Source: Chthonobacter rhizosphaerae
GTDB taxonomy: Bacteria; Pseudomonadota; Alphaproteobacteria; Rhizobiales; Pleomorphomonadaceae
Direction: 5' to 3'
Assembly (NCBI RefSeq): GCF_013839525.1
Contig: NZ_JACDIS010000005.1
Coordinates: 124,001-188,000 of the forward strand
Length of the DNA: 64,000 nt
This document shows, one piece after another, positions 35,334 through 43,195 of the stretch (position 1 is the stretch's first letter; every line of letters starts with the position of its first letter). A program made the position numbers and the translations under genes. A model generated the notes under the pieces. That model was not told the origin of the DNA. It saw nothing but the letters and a program-made list of their open reading frames with translations, and searched no databases.

Positions 35334-36215
35334 ATGTCGACGCCCCTTTCCGCATCCGGCGAGCAGCTCCTGACGGAGATTGCCGGACGCCACGGCTTTT
35401 CGCCCGACGCCGCCCACGTGCTGCTGGCTGCGCTCCTTCACGGCGGCGGCCGCATGGCCCAGTTCGCCCACCCGGAGCTCGGCGGCATGGGCCAGTGGAG
35501 CCAGGGCGGCATGATCATGATCGGCGACATGTTCAACAACGCCCTGAAGGCGCGCGTCTCGGCCTTCGCGGACGACCTGTCGGCGGCGATCGCCACGGGC
35601 TCGGTCGCGGCGGAGCGGAAGGCCGCAGCCGGCGGTGGCTTCGGCGGCGCCTGGTGGCCGGACGGGCTCGGGTCCCCCTCGTCGGCCGGTGGCCAGAACA
35701 GCTCGCGCTACGCGGTGTTTCCCGCCACCCGTCGACTGGCGGTCGAGGAGAACGGGACGGTCTCGGTCTACGACACCGGCGACCACCAGATCGGCGGGGT
35801 GTCGCAGCAGCAGGGGTCCGGTGCCGACCTGACCTTCCAAAGCCAGTACGGGACGGTGCGAGCGCGCGACCTGAAGCGCGTTTCGCCCGACGACGCCCGG
35901 GCGGCGCGCGCCGACACGGCGGGTAGGCCCGAAACGGCCGGCATGCCCGAAACAGTGGCTCCTCCTATGGACGGCCGGCCCGCAACCGAAACGCCCGCGC
36001 TGTCCGCCGGCCCGGGGCACGACCAGCCGGCTGCGCCCCAGCCCAGCCATCGCCCGACCGAGCCGACGAGCGGCGACGCTGCAAGATCCGGCGGCCGGGA
36101 GAGTCCGGGCGACATCGTCTCGGCGCTGGAGCGGCTCGCCGGGCTCAAGGAGAAAGGGCTCCTCTCCGACGACGAGTTCGCCACTTCGAAGCGGGAACTG
36201 CTCGCCCGGCTCTGA
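35334..36215 (+). CDS. SHOCT-domain protein
   Basis: A 293-residue protein in three parts. The N-terminal globular region, about 75 residues, includes LLTEIAGRHGFSPDAAHVLLAALLHGGGRMAQF and HPELGGMGQWSQGGM. A middle domain reads FQSQYGTVRARDLKRV. After a Pro/Thr/Glu-rich linker (about 195-250) comes a C-terminal SHOCT motif, ALERLAGLKEKGLLSDDEFATSKRELLARL. SHOCT domains are short oligomerisation modules. Function unknown. GGAG precedes the ATG by eight bases. Confidence 0.82.
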   Translation: MSTPLSASGEQLLTEIAGRHGFSPDAAHVLLAALLHGGGRMAQFAHPELGGMGQWSQGGMIMIGDMFNNALKARVSAFADDLSAAIATGSVAAERKAAAGGGFGGAWWPDGLGSPSSAGGQNSSRYAVFPATRRLAVEENGTVSVYDTGDHQIGGVSQQQGSGADLTFQSQYGTVRARDLKRVSPDDARAARADTAGRPETAGMPETVAPPMDGRPATETPALSAGPGHDQPAAPQPSHRPTEPTSGDAARSGGRESPGDIVSALERLAGLKEKGLLSDDEFATSKRELLARL

Positions 36216-36253
36216 CGGCTTCGTTCTGGCGCGCGGCATCACCCGCCGACGAG

Positions 36254-36282
36254 ACCCGGCCGGCCATTCGGGCCGGCCGGGT
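36254..36282. terminator. Strong hairpin between convergent genes, probably bidirectional terminator
   Basis: CCCGGCCGGCC (36255-36265) and its exact complement (36271-36281) form an 11-base-pair stem, extended by A/T, with a five-base loop. Only two T residues follow on the plus strand. It separates the SHOCT gene from the convergent sugar-permease gene. Confidence 0.5.
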
Positions 36283-36301
36283 TCGCGCGAGGCCCGCGTT
36301 C

Positions 36302-37270
36302 TCAGCCGCGCCGGCGGCGCAGCTGGTCGAAGTAGACGATCACGATGATCAGGACGCCGGTGACGATCCTCTGCCAGAAGGAGTTCACGTTCAGGAGGTT
36401 CGCGCCGTTGTTGATGGTCGCCAGGATGAAGGCGCCGAGGAGCGGGCCGTGGACGGAGCCGATCGCGCCGAAGAGCGAGGTGCCGCCGATCACGGACGAC
36501 GCGATCGCCTGAAGCTCCCAGCCTTCCGCCTGCGTGGCGTTGCCGATGCCGATGCGGGCGGCGAGGAGGAGGCCCACGAAGGAGGCGAACAGGGCCGACA
36601 GCACATAGGCCATGTAGATGATGCGGGGCACGTTCACGCCGGAGAGGCGGGCGGCCTCGGCGTTGGAGCCGACCGCGAACAGGTAGCGGCCCCAGCGGGA
36701 ATGGTTCAGCAGGATGTAGGCCGGCACGGCCACCATGATGACCATCCAGAAGAGGCTCGGGACGCCGAGGAAGTTCGCCCGCGAGAAGGCGGTGAACTCG
36801 TCGTTGGTGATCGAGATCGTGGCGCCGTTGGTGATGAGGAGGCCGATGCCGCGCAGCGACGTGAGGGTCGCCAGGGTGATGATGAAGGGCGGCAGGCCCA
36901 TGCGGACGATGCCGAAGCCGTGGAAGAGGCCGATCGCCACGCCGAACAGGAGGGTCAGCACCACCGCCGCCCAGATCGGCAGGCCCCATTGGAGGAAGAG
37001 CGACACGATCACGCTCGTGAAGCCCACGATCGCCCCGACCGAAAGGTCGATGCCGCCGGTGATGATCACGAAGGTCTGGCCGATGGCGAGAATCGCCGTC
37101 ATGGACCCCTGCCGGAGCAGGTTGGAGATGTTGTTGCCGGTCCAGAAGCTGTTCGTCGCGAAGCCGAGGATCACCCACAGAAGCAGGAGCAGGGCGAACA
37201 GCGTCAGGCCGAACAGAATGTTCAGCCGCCCCTTGGGCAGGCCGCGGGCCTTGTTGGTCACGTCCGTCAT
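36302..37270 (-). CDS. Sugar ABC transporter permease (RbsC family)
   Basis: A 322-residue membrane protein with eight to ten hydrophobic helices. The family core AIGQTFVIITGGIDLSVGAIVGF is intact, as are VRMGLPPFIITLATLTSLRGI and IGGTSLFGAIGSVHGPLLGAF. It is the translocation pore of a carbohydrate uptake (CUT2) importer. GGAG six bases before ATG 37270 fixes the start. It begins 11 bases after the ATPase gene stop, so the two are co-transcribed. Confidence 0.92.
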   Translation of the reverse strand: MTDVTNKARGLPKGRLNILFGLTLFALLLLLWVILGFATNSFWTGNNISNLLRQGSMTAILAIGQTFVIITGGIDLSVGAIVGFTSVIVSLFLQWGLPIWAAVVLTLLFGVAIGLFHGFGIVRMGLPPFIITLATLTSLRGIGLLITNGATISITNDEFTAFSRANFLGVPSLFWMVIMVAVPAYILLNHSRWGRYLFAVGSNAEAARLSGVNVPRIIYMAYVLSALFASFVGLLLAARIGIGNATQAEGWELQAIASSVIGGTSLFGAIGSVHGPLLGAFILATINNGANLLNVNSFWQRIVTGVLIIVIVYFDQLRRRRG

Positions 37271-37281
37271 CGATCGCTCCG

Positions 37282-38814
37282 TCAAACCCCGATGGCCCGG
37301 GTCAGGATGTCTTCATGGGTGGCGGCGTGGTAGCCGTGGCTGGAGACCAGCCGGCCGCGCCGGAACACGTGCAGGGTGTCGGCCAGTTCGTAGACCTCCG
37401 GCAGGTAGGACGAGATCAGGATTATTCCGGCGCCCTTGGAGAGAAGCTCCGAGAACAGCCGGTAGATCTCCGCCTTGGTGCCCACGTCGACGCCCACGGT
37501 CGGCTCGTCGAAGATGAACAGCTTGGCGCCGTGGTTCAGCCACTTGCCGATCACGATCTTCTGCTGGTTGCCGCCGGACAGGCTGGAGGCGAGCGTCGCG
37601 CGGCCGGGCGTCTTGATCCGCAGGCCGGCGATCTGCCGGTCGGCGCGCTCCGCCTCCTGCCGGGCCGAGATCAGGCCGGTTGGAGCCAGCTTGGTGTAGA
37701 CCGGCAGGTTGAGGTTCAGCCCCACCGGCAGGTTGAGGCAGAGGCCCTGATCGCGCCGGCTTTCCGGAGCCAGCGCGATGCCGAGCTCGATCGCCTCCGC
37801 CTCCGACCGGATGGTCACCGGCCGGCCGTCCCACAGAACCTCGCCGGCGGTGCGCTTGTGGCGGCCGAACACGGTGGTGACGAACTCGCTCCGTCCGGCG
37901 CCGATCAGCCCGTAGAGGCCGACGATCTCGCCCTCGCGGACCGTGATCGACACGTCCTCGAAGCCCGGCCCGGACAGACCGCGGGTCTCCAGGATGGGCT
38001 TGCCGGGCGTGTACTTGTCCTTGTGGTAGATCTGCTCGATGGAGCGGTTGATCATCAGGGCGATCAGGTCCGCCTCGTCCGTCTCCCCGATGCGGCGGGT
38101 GCCGACCAGCGTTCCGTCGCGCAGGATGGAGACGCGGGTGGCGAGCTCGAACACCTCCTCCATCCGGTGGCTGATGTAGACGATGGTGACGCCCTCCGCC
38201 TCCAGCCGCCGGATGAGCGCGAACAGCTGGGCCGCCTCCCGCCGCGTGAGATAGGCCGTCGGCTCGTCGAAGATCAGGAACCGGGTTCCACGGGTGGCGG
38301 CTCGCGCGGCGGCGATCAGCTGCTGCTGGCCGATGGTAAGGTCGCCGAGGAGAACGTGGGCCGGCAGGTCGAAGCCGAGGTCGTCCAGGGTCCGCTGCGC
38401 CTCGCGCACCATCGCCCGGTGCTGCAACAGGCCGAAACGGGAGGTCTCCTCGCCCAGGAACATGTTGGCGGCGACGGTCAGGTGGCGGCAGAGCACCACC
38501 TCCTGGTGGACTGCGTTGATGCCGAGGTCGATGGCCTCGTGCGGCGTGGCGAGACCCACCGGCCGGCCTTCCCAGAAGATCTCGCCGGAGGTGCGCGGAA
38601 TGACGCCGGTCAGCAACTTGATGAGGGTGGACTTTCCGGCGCCGTTCTCGCCCACGATGGCGTGGATTTCGCCGGCCTCGAAGGCGAGCGTCGCCGGCTT
38701 CAGCGCGTGGGTGCCCACGTAGCGCTTCTCCAGCCCCCGCAGTTCCAGGATCGGCACGCCGGACGTGCCCCGTGGCCGTCCGAGCGTGGTCGCGTCGGGG
38801 ATGGATGCCGTCAT
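37282..38814 (-). CDS. Sugar ABC transporter ATP-binding protein (RbsA/MglA type, tandem ATPase)
   Basis: A 510-residue protein with two ABC domains. The first has Walker A VGENGAGKST, the signature-position LTIGQQQLIAAARA and Walker B FLIFDEPTAYL. The second has degenerate Walker A YGLIGAGRSEF, intact signature SLSGGNQQKIVIGKWL and FIFDEPTVGVD. This asymmetry is normal for CUT2 importers of ribose, xylose, galactose or inositol. The family alone does not reveal the sugar. It is preceded by the binding-protein gene, with a 268-base gap, and followed by the permease. Confidence 0.93.
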   Translation of the reverse strand: MTASIPDATTLGRPRGTSGVPILELRGLEKRYVGTHALKPATLAFEAGEIHAIVGENGAGKSTLIKLLTGVIPRTSGEIFWEGRPVGLATPHEAIDLGINAVHQEVVLCRHLTVAANMFLGEETSRFGLLQHRAMVREAQRTLDDLGFDLPAHVLLGDLTIGQQQLIAAARAATRGTRFLIFDEPTAYLTRREAAQLFALIRRLEAEGVTIVYISHRMEEVFELATRVSILRDGTLVGTRRIGETDEADLIALMINRSIEQIYHKDKYTPGKPILETRGLSGPGFEDVSITVREGEIVGLYGLIGAGRSEFVTTVFGRHKRTAGEVLWDGRPVTIRSEAEAIELGIALAPESRRDQGLCLNLPVGLNLNLPVYTKLAPTGLISARQEAERADRQIAGLRIKTPGRATLASSLSGGNQQKIVIGKWLNHGAKLFIFDEPTVGVDVGTKAEIYRLFSELLSKGAGIILISSYLPEVYELADTLHVFRRGRLVSSHGYHAATHEDILTRAIGV

Positions 38815-39082
38815 CTTTTCTCTCCCGGGATCGGGCGGGGGCGCCCGGTCGTGGCGCGGGCTCGCGAGGAGCCCTCAGGTCCGTCCGCTGCGGATGAAGA
38901 TCCTCGACGAACGGGGGAGGGCGTCGGCATCCCGCGGCCTCGAACGCGTCCGGACCGGAGGTCCGCTCCGGTCCGGCGCGCGCTCGATGCAACTCAACAG
39001 GGCCGACTCGCCCGGCCGGACCGTCGGACGGCCGCCCCGCCGCCGGTTTTCCGGCTCCGGGACGGCCTTCCGGCGCCGTCGA

Positions 39083-40072
39083 TCAGTCGAGCTTCGGGTT
39101 CAGCAGGGCGGCGATCTTCTCGTCGCCCATGTTGGCCTTGGTGACCAGGTTGGCGCCGGTGTCGACGAACTTCTCCACCGACTCGCCCTTGGAGGCGGCG
39201 AGGGCGGTCTTGATGCCGTCGTAGCCCATCCGGTACGGGTCCTGGACCACGAGGCCGGCGATCACGCCGTCGGTCAGGAACTTGACCAGCTTGTCGTCGC
39301 TGTCGAAGCCGATCAGCTTGATCTTGTCCTGCATGGTGTTCTCGGCGATCGCCTGCCCGGCGCCCTGGGCCATGATCAGGTTGGACGCGAACACGCCCCG
39401 AAGGTTCGGGTTGGCGGTGATCAGGTCCGTCATGATGTTGAGGCCGGTGGTCGCCTGGCCGTCGGCCACCTTGTCGGCCACCAGCTTCAGGCCCGGATAC
39501 TTGGCCGCCAGCTGCTCCTTGAAGCCCTGGGCGCGCTGATCGAGCGAGCCGACGCCCGGCAGCGACGTGATGAGCGCCACTTCGCCCTCCGCCGCGCCGT
39601 ACTGGGCCTTGATCGCCTCGGCGAGACCGTCGGCCGCCACCCGGCCGCCCTGCACGTTGTCGGTGGTGAGGAAGGACGTGAAGGCGTCGCTGTCGGCGGC
39701 GGAGTCGATGCCGATGATCTTCACCGACTTGGCGGCTTCCGTGATCGGCTGGCCGAGCGCCTTGAATTCGGTCGGCGAGATCACGACCGCGGCCGGGCCG
39801 CCGGCCACGGCGTTCTCCAGGATGGAGATCTGGCCGTTGATGTCGGCCTCGGACTGGGCGCCCAGTTCAGGCACGTTGACGCCGAGGTCCTTGCCGGCCT
39901 TGCGGGCGCCGGCGAGGACGATCTGCCAGTAGAAGGACGTGGTGTCCTTCACGATGATCGGGATGGTCACGTCCTGCGCGGCGACGGTGGAGACCGGCAG
40001 CGCGCCGAGCATCACGGCGGCTGCGGCGGCGCCGACGAAGGCACGGCGGGTCAGGGACTTGAAAGCGGTCAT
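39083..40072 (-). CDS. Periplasmic sugar-binding protein (Peripla_BP_4), Tat-like signal
   Basis: A 329-residue exported protein. Its signal peptide contains TRRAFVGAAAAAVML, which resembles a twin-arginine (Tat) signal, and ends STVAAQ. The mature protein has the ribose-binding type I fold: VKDTTSFYWQIVLAGARKAGKDLGV, GIDSAADSDAF, TDNVQGGRVAADGLAEAI and the C-terminal QDPYRMGYDGIKTAL. First gene of the importer operon. The gap to the ATPase gene contains GCCGG/CCGGC hairpins (39042-39055) that may favour higher expression of the binding protein. Confidence 0.92.
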   Translation of the reverse strand: MTAFKSLTRRAFVGAAAAAVMLGALPVSTVAAQDVTIPIIVKDTTSFYWQIVLAGARKAGKDLGVNVPELGAQSEADINGQISILENAVAGGPAAVVISPTEFKALGQPITEAAKSVKIIGIDSAADSDAFTSFLTTDNVQGGRVAADGLAEAIKAQYGAAEGEVALITSLPGVGSLDQRAQGFKEQLAAKYPGLKLVADKVADGQATTGLNIMTDLITANPNLRGVFASNLIMAQGAGQAIAENTMQDKIKLIGFDSDDKLVKFLTDGVIAGLVVQDPYRMGYDGIKTALAASKGESVEKFVDTGANLVTKANMGDEKIAALLNPKLD

Positions 40073-40375
40073 TGATCTGTTCTCCCTCGGCGTTCGGCTT
40101 ATCGTCTGCTCGGTTCGAGGACGCCGCTCGACCGAACTTTATACATAAAAAACAGATGACACCCGGACGCTAGATCAAACGACGGGCCACTGCAAGAGGT
40201 GACCCGTGCACCGCAGAAGTTATTGCTTCGCAGCATTTCTTTGTCGTCTTGCAGCATGCAGTAATACGTATCTCTCGCCGGAGATCAGCCGATGCGGCCA
40301 TAGACCATCTTTTCAGAGAGAAGGCTTTGTGTTCTTTCTGGAGAAAATACAAAGAGGGGCGGGCCGCGTCGGCAC
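40073..40375. promoter_or_regulatory. A+T-rich divergent control region of the sugar transporter and its GntR regulator
   Basis: About 300 bases between the divergent binding-protein and regulator starts, markedly A+T-richer than the window. Two small palindromes stand out: TTATACATAA (40139-40148), which also provides a -10-like box for the transporter on the minus strand, and ATACGTAT (about 40264-40271). These are plausible operator half sites for the adjacent GntR protein. No confident -35 box was seen. Confidence 0.45.
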
Positions 40376-41278
40376 ATGTCCAAGCAGAACACCGTCTTCA
40401 AGGACGCCTACAACCGCACCCTCGACCTCCTGGTCGACGGCGACCGGCTTCCGTCCGAGCCGGAACTCGGGTCGCGGCTCGGCGTCAGCCGCACGACCGT
40501 CCGCTCCATCCTGTCTCAGCTCGCCGAATCCGGCCTGATCCGATGGGACAAGCGGGACAAGACCGTGCTGCGCTCGCCCGCGCCGGAGGACCGCTTCCCC
40601 GACCACGAGACCGACAGCGTGGCGGAGATCATCGAGCGCCGCTTCATGCAGCAGATCCTGGCCGGCGGCGCCGAGCCCGGCATGCAGATCAACGAACTGG
40701 AGCTCGCCCGCGACATCGGGGTCGGCACCACGCCGGTGCGCGAATTCCTGATCCGCTTCAGCCGCTTCGGACTGATCGAGAAGCGCCGCAACAGCCACTG
40801 GATCCTGAAGGGGTTCACGCGCGACTTCGCCCTGGAGCTCACCGAGGTGCGGGAAATGTTCGAGCTGCGCTCCGCCGCCGCCTTCGCGCGCCTGCCGAGG
40901 GACCACGGCGCCTGGCGCGAACTGGCCGCCATCGAGGAGGAGCACGCCACGCTCCTGCGCGAGATCGACGACCGCTACATGGACTTTTCCGAGCTCGACG
41001 AGCGCTTCCACCGGCTCGTCCATGGCGCCTCGCGCAACCGCTTCATCATCGATTTCTACGACGTGATCGCGATCGTGTTCCACTATCATTACCAGTGGAA
41101 CAAGGCGGCCGCCCGGGTCCGCAACACGCGCGCCGTGGAGGAGCACCTGCTCTACATCGCGGCGCTCAGGTCCGGCGATCCTCTGAGGGTGGAGGACGCC
41201 TGTCGGCGGCACCTCGCCTCGGCGCGGCAGACGCTCCTGGAATCGATCGTCGCGCCCGGCGAACCCTCACCGGGTTGA
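40376..41278 (+). CDS. GntR regulator with two winged-helix domains and an FCD ligand domain
   Basis: A 300-residue regulator. A first GntR-like helix-turn-helix reads RLPSEPELGSRLGVSRTTVRSIL (about 24-50). A second reads INELELARDIGVGTTPVREFL (about 103-125). An FCD-type helical ligand domain follows (LTEVREMFELRSAAAFA, FSELDERFHRLVHGAS, RAVEEHLLYIAALRSGD) with the His residues that usually bind metal. Such duplicated-HTH FadR-type proteins are common beside sugar importers in rhizobia. It is divergent from the ABC operon and very probably controls it. Confidence 0.88.
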   Translation: MSKQNTVFKDAYNRTLDLLVDGDRLPSEPELGSRLGVSRTTVRSILSQLAESGLIRWDKRDKTVLRSPAPEDRFPDHETDSVAEIIERRFMQQILAGGAEPGMQINELELARDIGVGTTPVREFLIRFSRFGLIEKRRNSHWILKGFTRDFALELTEVREMFELRSAAAFARLPRDHGAWRELAAIEEEHATLLREIDDRYMDFSELDERFHRLVHGASRNRFIIDFYDVIAIVFHYHYQWNKAAARVRNTRAVEEHLLYIAALRSGDPLRVEDACRRHLASARQTLLESIVAPGEPSPG

Positions 41279-41423
41279 ACCGTTTTCGTCGGATGCGGGT
41301 CGCGGCCGGTCAGGAGTGGTGAACAGTGTGTGGACCTGTTCCCGGGGATGTGGCACCCCGGCGGCGGGTCCATATCCGGAGCCTATCCGACGGGCGGAAC
41401 CGCCCTGATCGAAAAGGTGCATC

Positions 41424-42353
41424 ATGAGTACGGCAGGCCTTCACCACGTGACCGCGATCGCCGGGCCGGCACGCCGAAACCTGGACATCTACACGGACCT
41501 CTTCGGCCTCCGGCTGGTCAAGAGGACGGTGAATTTCGACGATCCGGGCACCTACCACTTCTACTACGGCGACCGGACCGGTTCGCCCGGATCCATCCTC
41601 ACCTTCTTTCCCTGGGCCCACGCGGCGCCCGGCCGGTTCGGCGGCGGCGAGACCCACGAGACCGCCTTCCGGGTGCCGTTCGCCTCGCTCGGCCTCTGGC
41701 GACATCGCCTGGAGGAGGCGGGCCTGCACCCCTCCGCGCCGCAGGATCGGTTCGGCGACATGGTGGTGACGGTTGCCGATCCCGACGGCATGCGGCTGGC
41801 GCTCGTCGGGGTCGACGGCGCCGAGAGCGAGCCGGTTCCCTCCGACGCCGTGCCGGCGGACGAGGCGATCCGCGGCCTTCACTCGGTCACGCTCGTCGTT
41901 CCGGACGCGGGCGCCACGGGCGACATCCTGACCGACGTGCTCGGCTTCGAGAAGGCCGGCGAGGAGGGCGACCGGCAGCGCTTCCGTGCGCCCGGCGCCG
42001 CCGTGGGCGCGGTGGTGGACCTTCGCGCCGCGCCAGGGTTGCCGGCCGGTCGGCTCGGTGCCGGCACGGTGCACCACGTGGCCTTCCGGGCGGCGGACGA
42101 CGACGCCCAGGCCGCCATGGTGGACCGGCTGCGCGCGGCCCACGGGCTCGCCGTCACGGCACAGCGGGACCGCACCTATTTCCGGTCGGTCTACTTCCGC
42201 GAGCCCGGCGGCGTGCTTTTCGAGATCGCCACGGATGTGCCGGGCTTCACGGTGGACGAGCCGCTGGAAGATCTCGGGACGGACCTGAAGCTGCCGGACG
42301 TGCTGGAGCCCCGGCGCGTCTCCATCAAGGCGCGCCTGCCGTCTCTGGACTGA
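41424..42353 (+). CDS. Ring-cleaving dioxygenase-like protein, vicinal oxygen chelate (glyoxalase) family
   Basis: A 309-residue protein with two VOC modules: GLHHVTAIAGPARRNLDIYTDLFGLRLVKRTVNFDDPGTYHFYYGD and GLHSVTLVVPDAGATGDILTDVLGF, with metal ligands His in GLHHVT and TVHHVAF and Glu in LFEIATDVPGF. This is the MhqA/MhqO branch, linked to hydroquinone ring cleavage or quinone detoxification. Substrate is inferred from family. It lies about 145 bases after the GntR gene on the same strand and is probably independent of the transporter. Confidence 0.87.
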   Translation: MSTAGLHHVTAIAGPARRNLDIYTDLFGLRLVKRTVNFDDPGTYHFYYGDRTGSPGSILTFFPWAHAAPGRFGGGETHETAFRVPFASLGLWRHRLEEAGLHPSAPQDRFGDMVVTVADPDGMRLALVGVDGAESEPVPSDAVPADEAIRGLHSVTLVVPDAGATGDILTDVLGFEKAGEEGDRQRFRAPGAAVGAVVDLRAAPGLPAGRLGAGTVHHVAFRAADDDAQAAMVDRLRAAHGLAVTAQRDRTYFRSVYFREPGGVLFEIATDVPGFTVDEPLEDLGTDLKLPDVLEPRRVSIKARLPSLD

Positions 42354-42524
42354 CGCTGCGCGGCGGCCGGCGCACCGCTGCCGGCGGCGGTTGACAGCGA
42401 GGGGCCGGCGGGCGGAGACTCGCCGGCTACCCCTCCGGTCGGGAGGGCGTGGCGACCGGTCCGGCCATCGACACGCCGGCCGATGCGCCCGGCCCCCGCG
42501 CCGTCGTCTCGAAAGTTCAGGTCC

Positions 42525-43010
42525 ATGAGCGTCGCGTTCACCCGGGAAGAAGACCTTGAAGCCGCCGCGGCCCATCTGCCGGACCGGCCGATCTCCTCCC
42601 ACCGGAACCTCGTCACCCGCACCGGCCTCGCCGCCCTGGAGGCGGGCCTCGCCGAGGCCCGGCGCGCCTACGCGGCCGCCCAGACCAGCGGCGACGTCCA
42701 GGCCGACCGGACCGCCATGGCCCAGGCCACCCGGGACCTGCGCTACTACACGGCGCGCGTCAGCACCGCGGAGCTCGTGGAGAGCACCGCCGAACCGGAC
42801 GTGGTGGCCTTCGGGCGACGTGTCAGCTTCGAGCGCGACGACGGGCGCCGTCAGGCCTACCGCATCGTCGGCGAGGACGAGGCGGATCCGGCGCGCGGCT
42901 CGGTGTCCTACGTGTCGCCGCTCGCGGTGGCGCTCCTCGGCAAGAGGGTGGGCGACGTGGTGCCGTTCGGCAGCGGCGACCTGGAGATCGTGGCCGTCGA
43001 GCCGGCCTGA
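42525..43010 (+). CDS. GreA/GreB-family elongation factor-like protein
   Basis: A 161-residue protein. The N-terminal half is helical and coiled-coil-like (VTRTGLAALEAGLAEARRAYAAA, TAMAQATRDLRYYTARVSTAEL). The C-terminal half is the GreA FKBP-like domain: VVAFGRRVSFERDDGRRQAYRIVGEDEADPARGSVSYVSPLAVALLGKRVGDVV. Canonical factors stimulate RNA cleavage in backtracked polymerase through acidic residues at the coil tip; the tip is not obviously conserved here. ATG 42525 gives the usual MS start; ATG 42483 adds 14 unlikely residues. Confidence 0.86.
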   Translation: MSVAFTREEDLEAAAAHLPDRPISSHRNLVTRTGLAALEAGLAEARRAYAAAQTSGDVQADRTAMAQATRDLRYYTARVSTAELVESTAEPDVVAFGRRVSFERDDGRRQAYRIVGEDEADPARGSVSYVSPLAVALLGKRVGDVVPFGSGDLEIVAVEPA

Positions 43011-43195
43011 CCCAGCCGTGCCGGCGCGCATGCCCGCCGGACTCGGAGCCGCCCGGCGGCGCCCGGGCCTCGGGCGGCAGCCGACCCGCCGTCAGCCGGT
43101 TCCGCCGGCCGGGCGCCTGACCCATCCCCCTTGGCAGCCGTCCGCAGATCGCCTAACCGGATGGAGCGAGCCACGGGCCAGCGGGGGAGGGGAGC

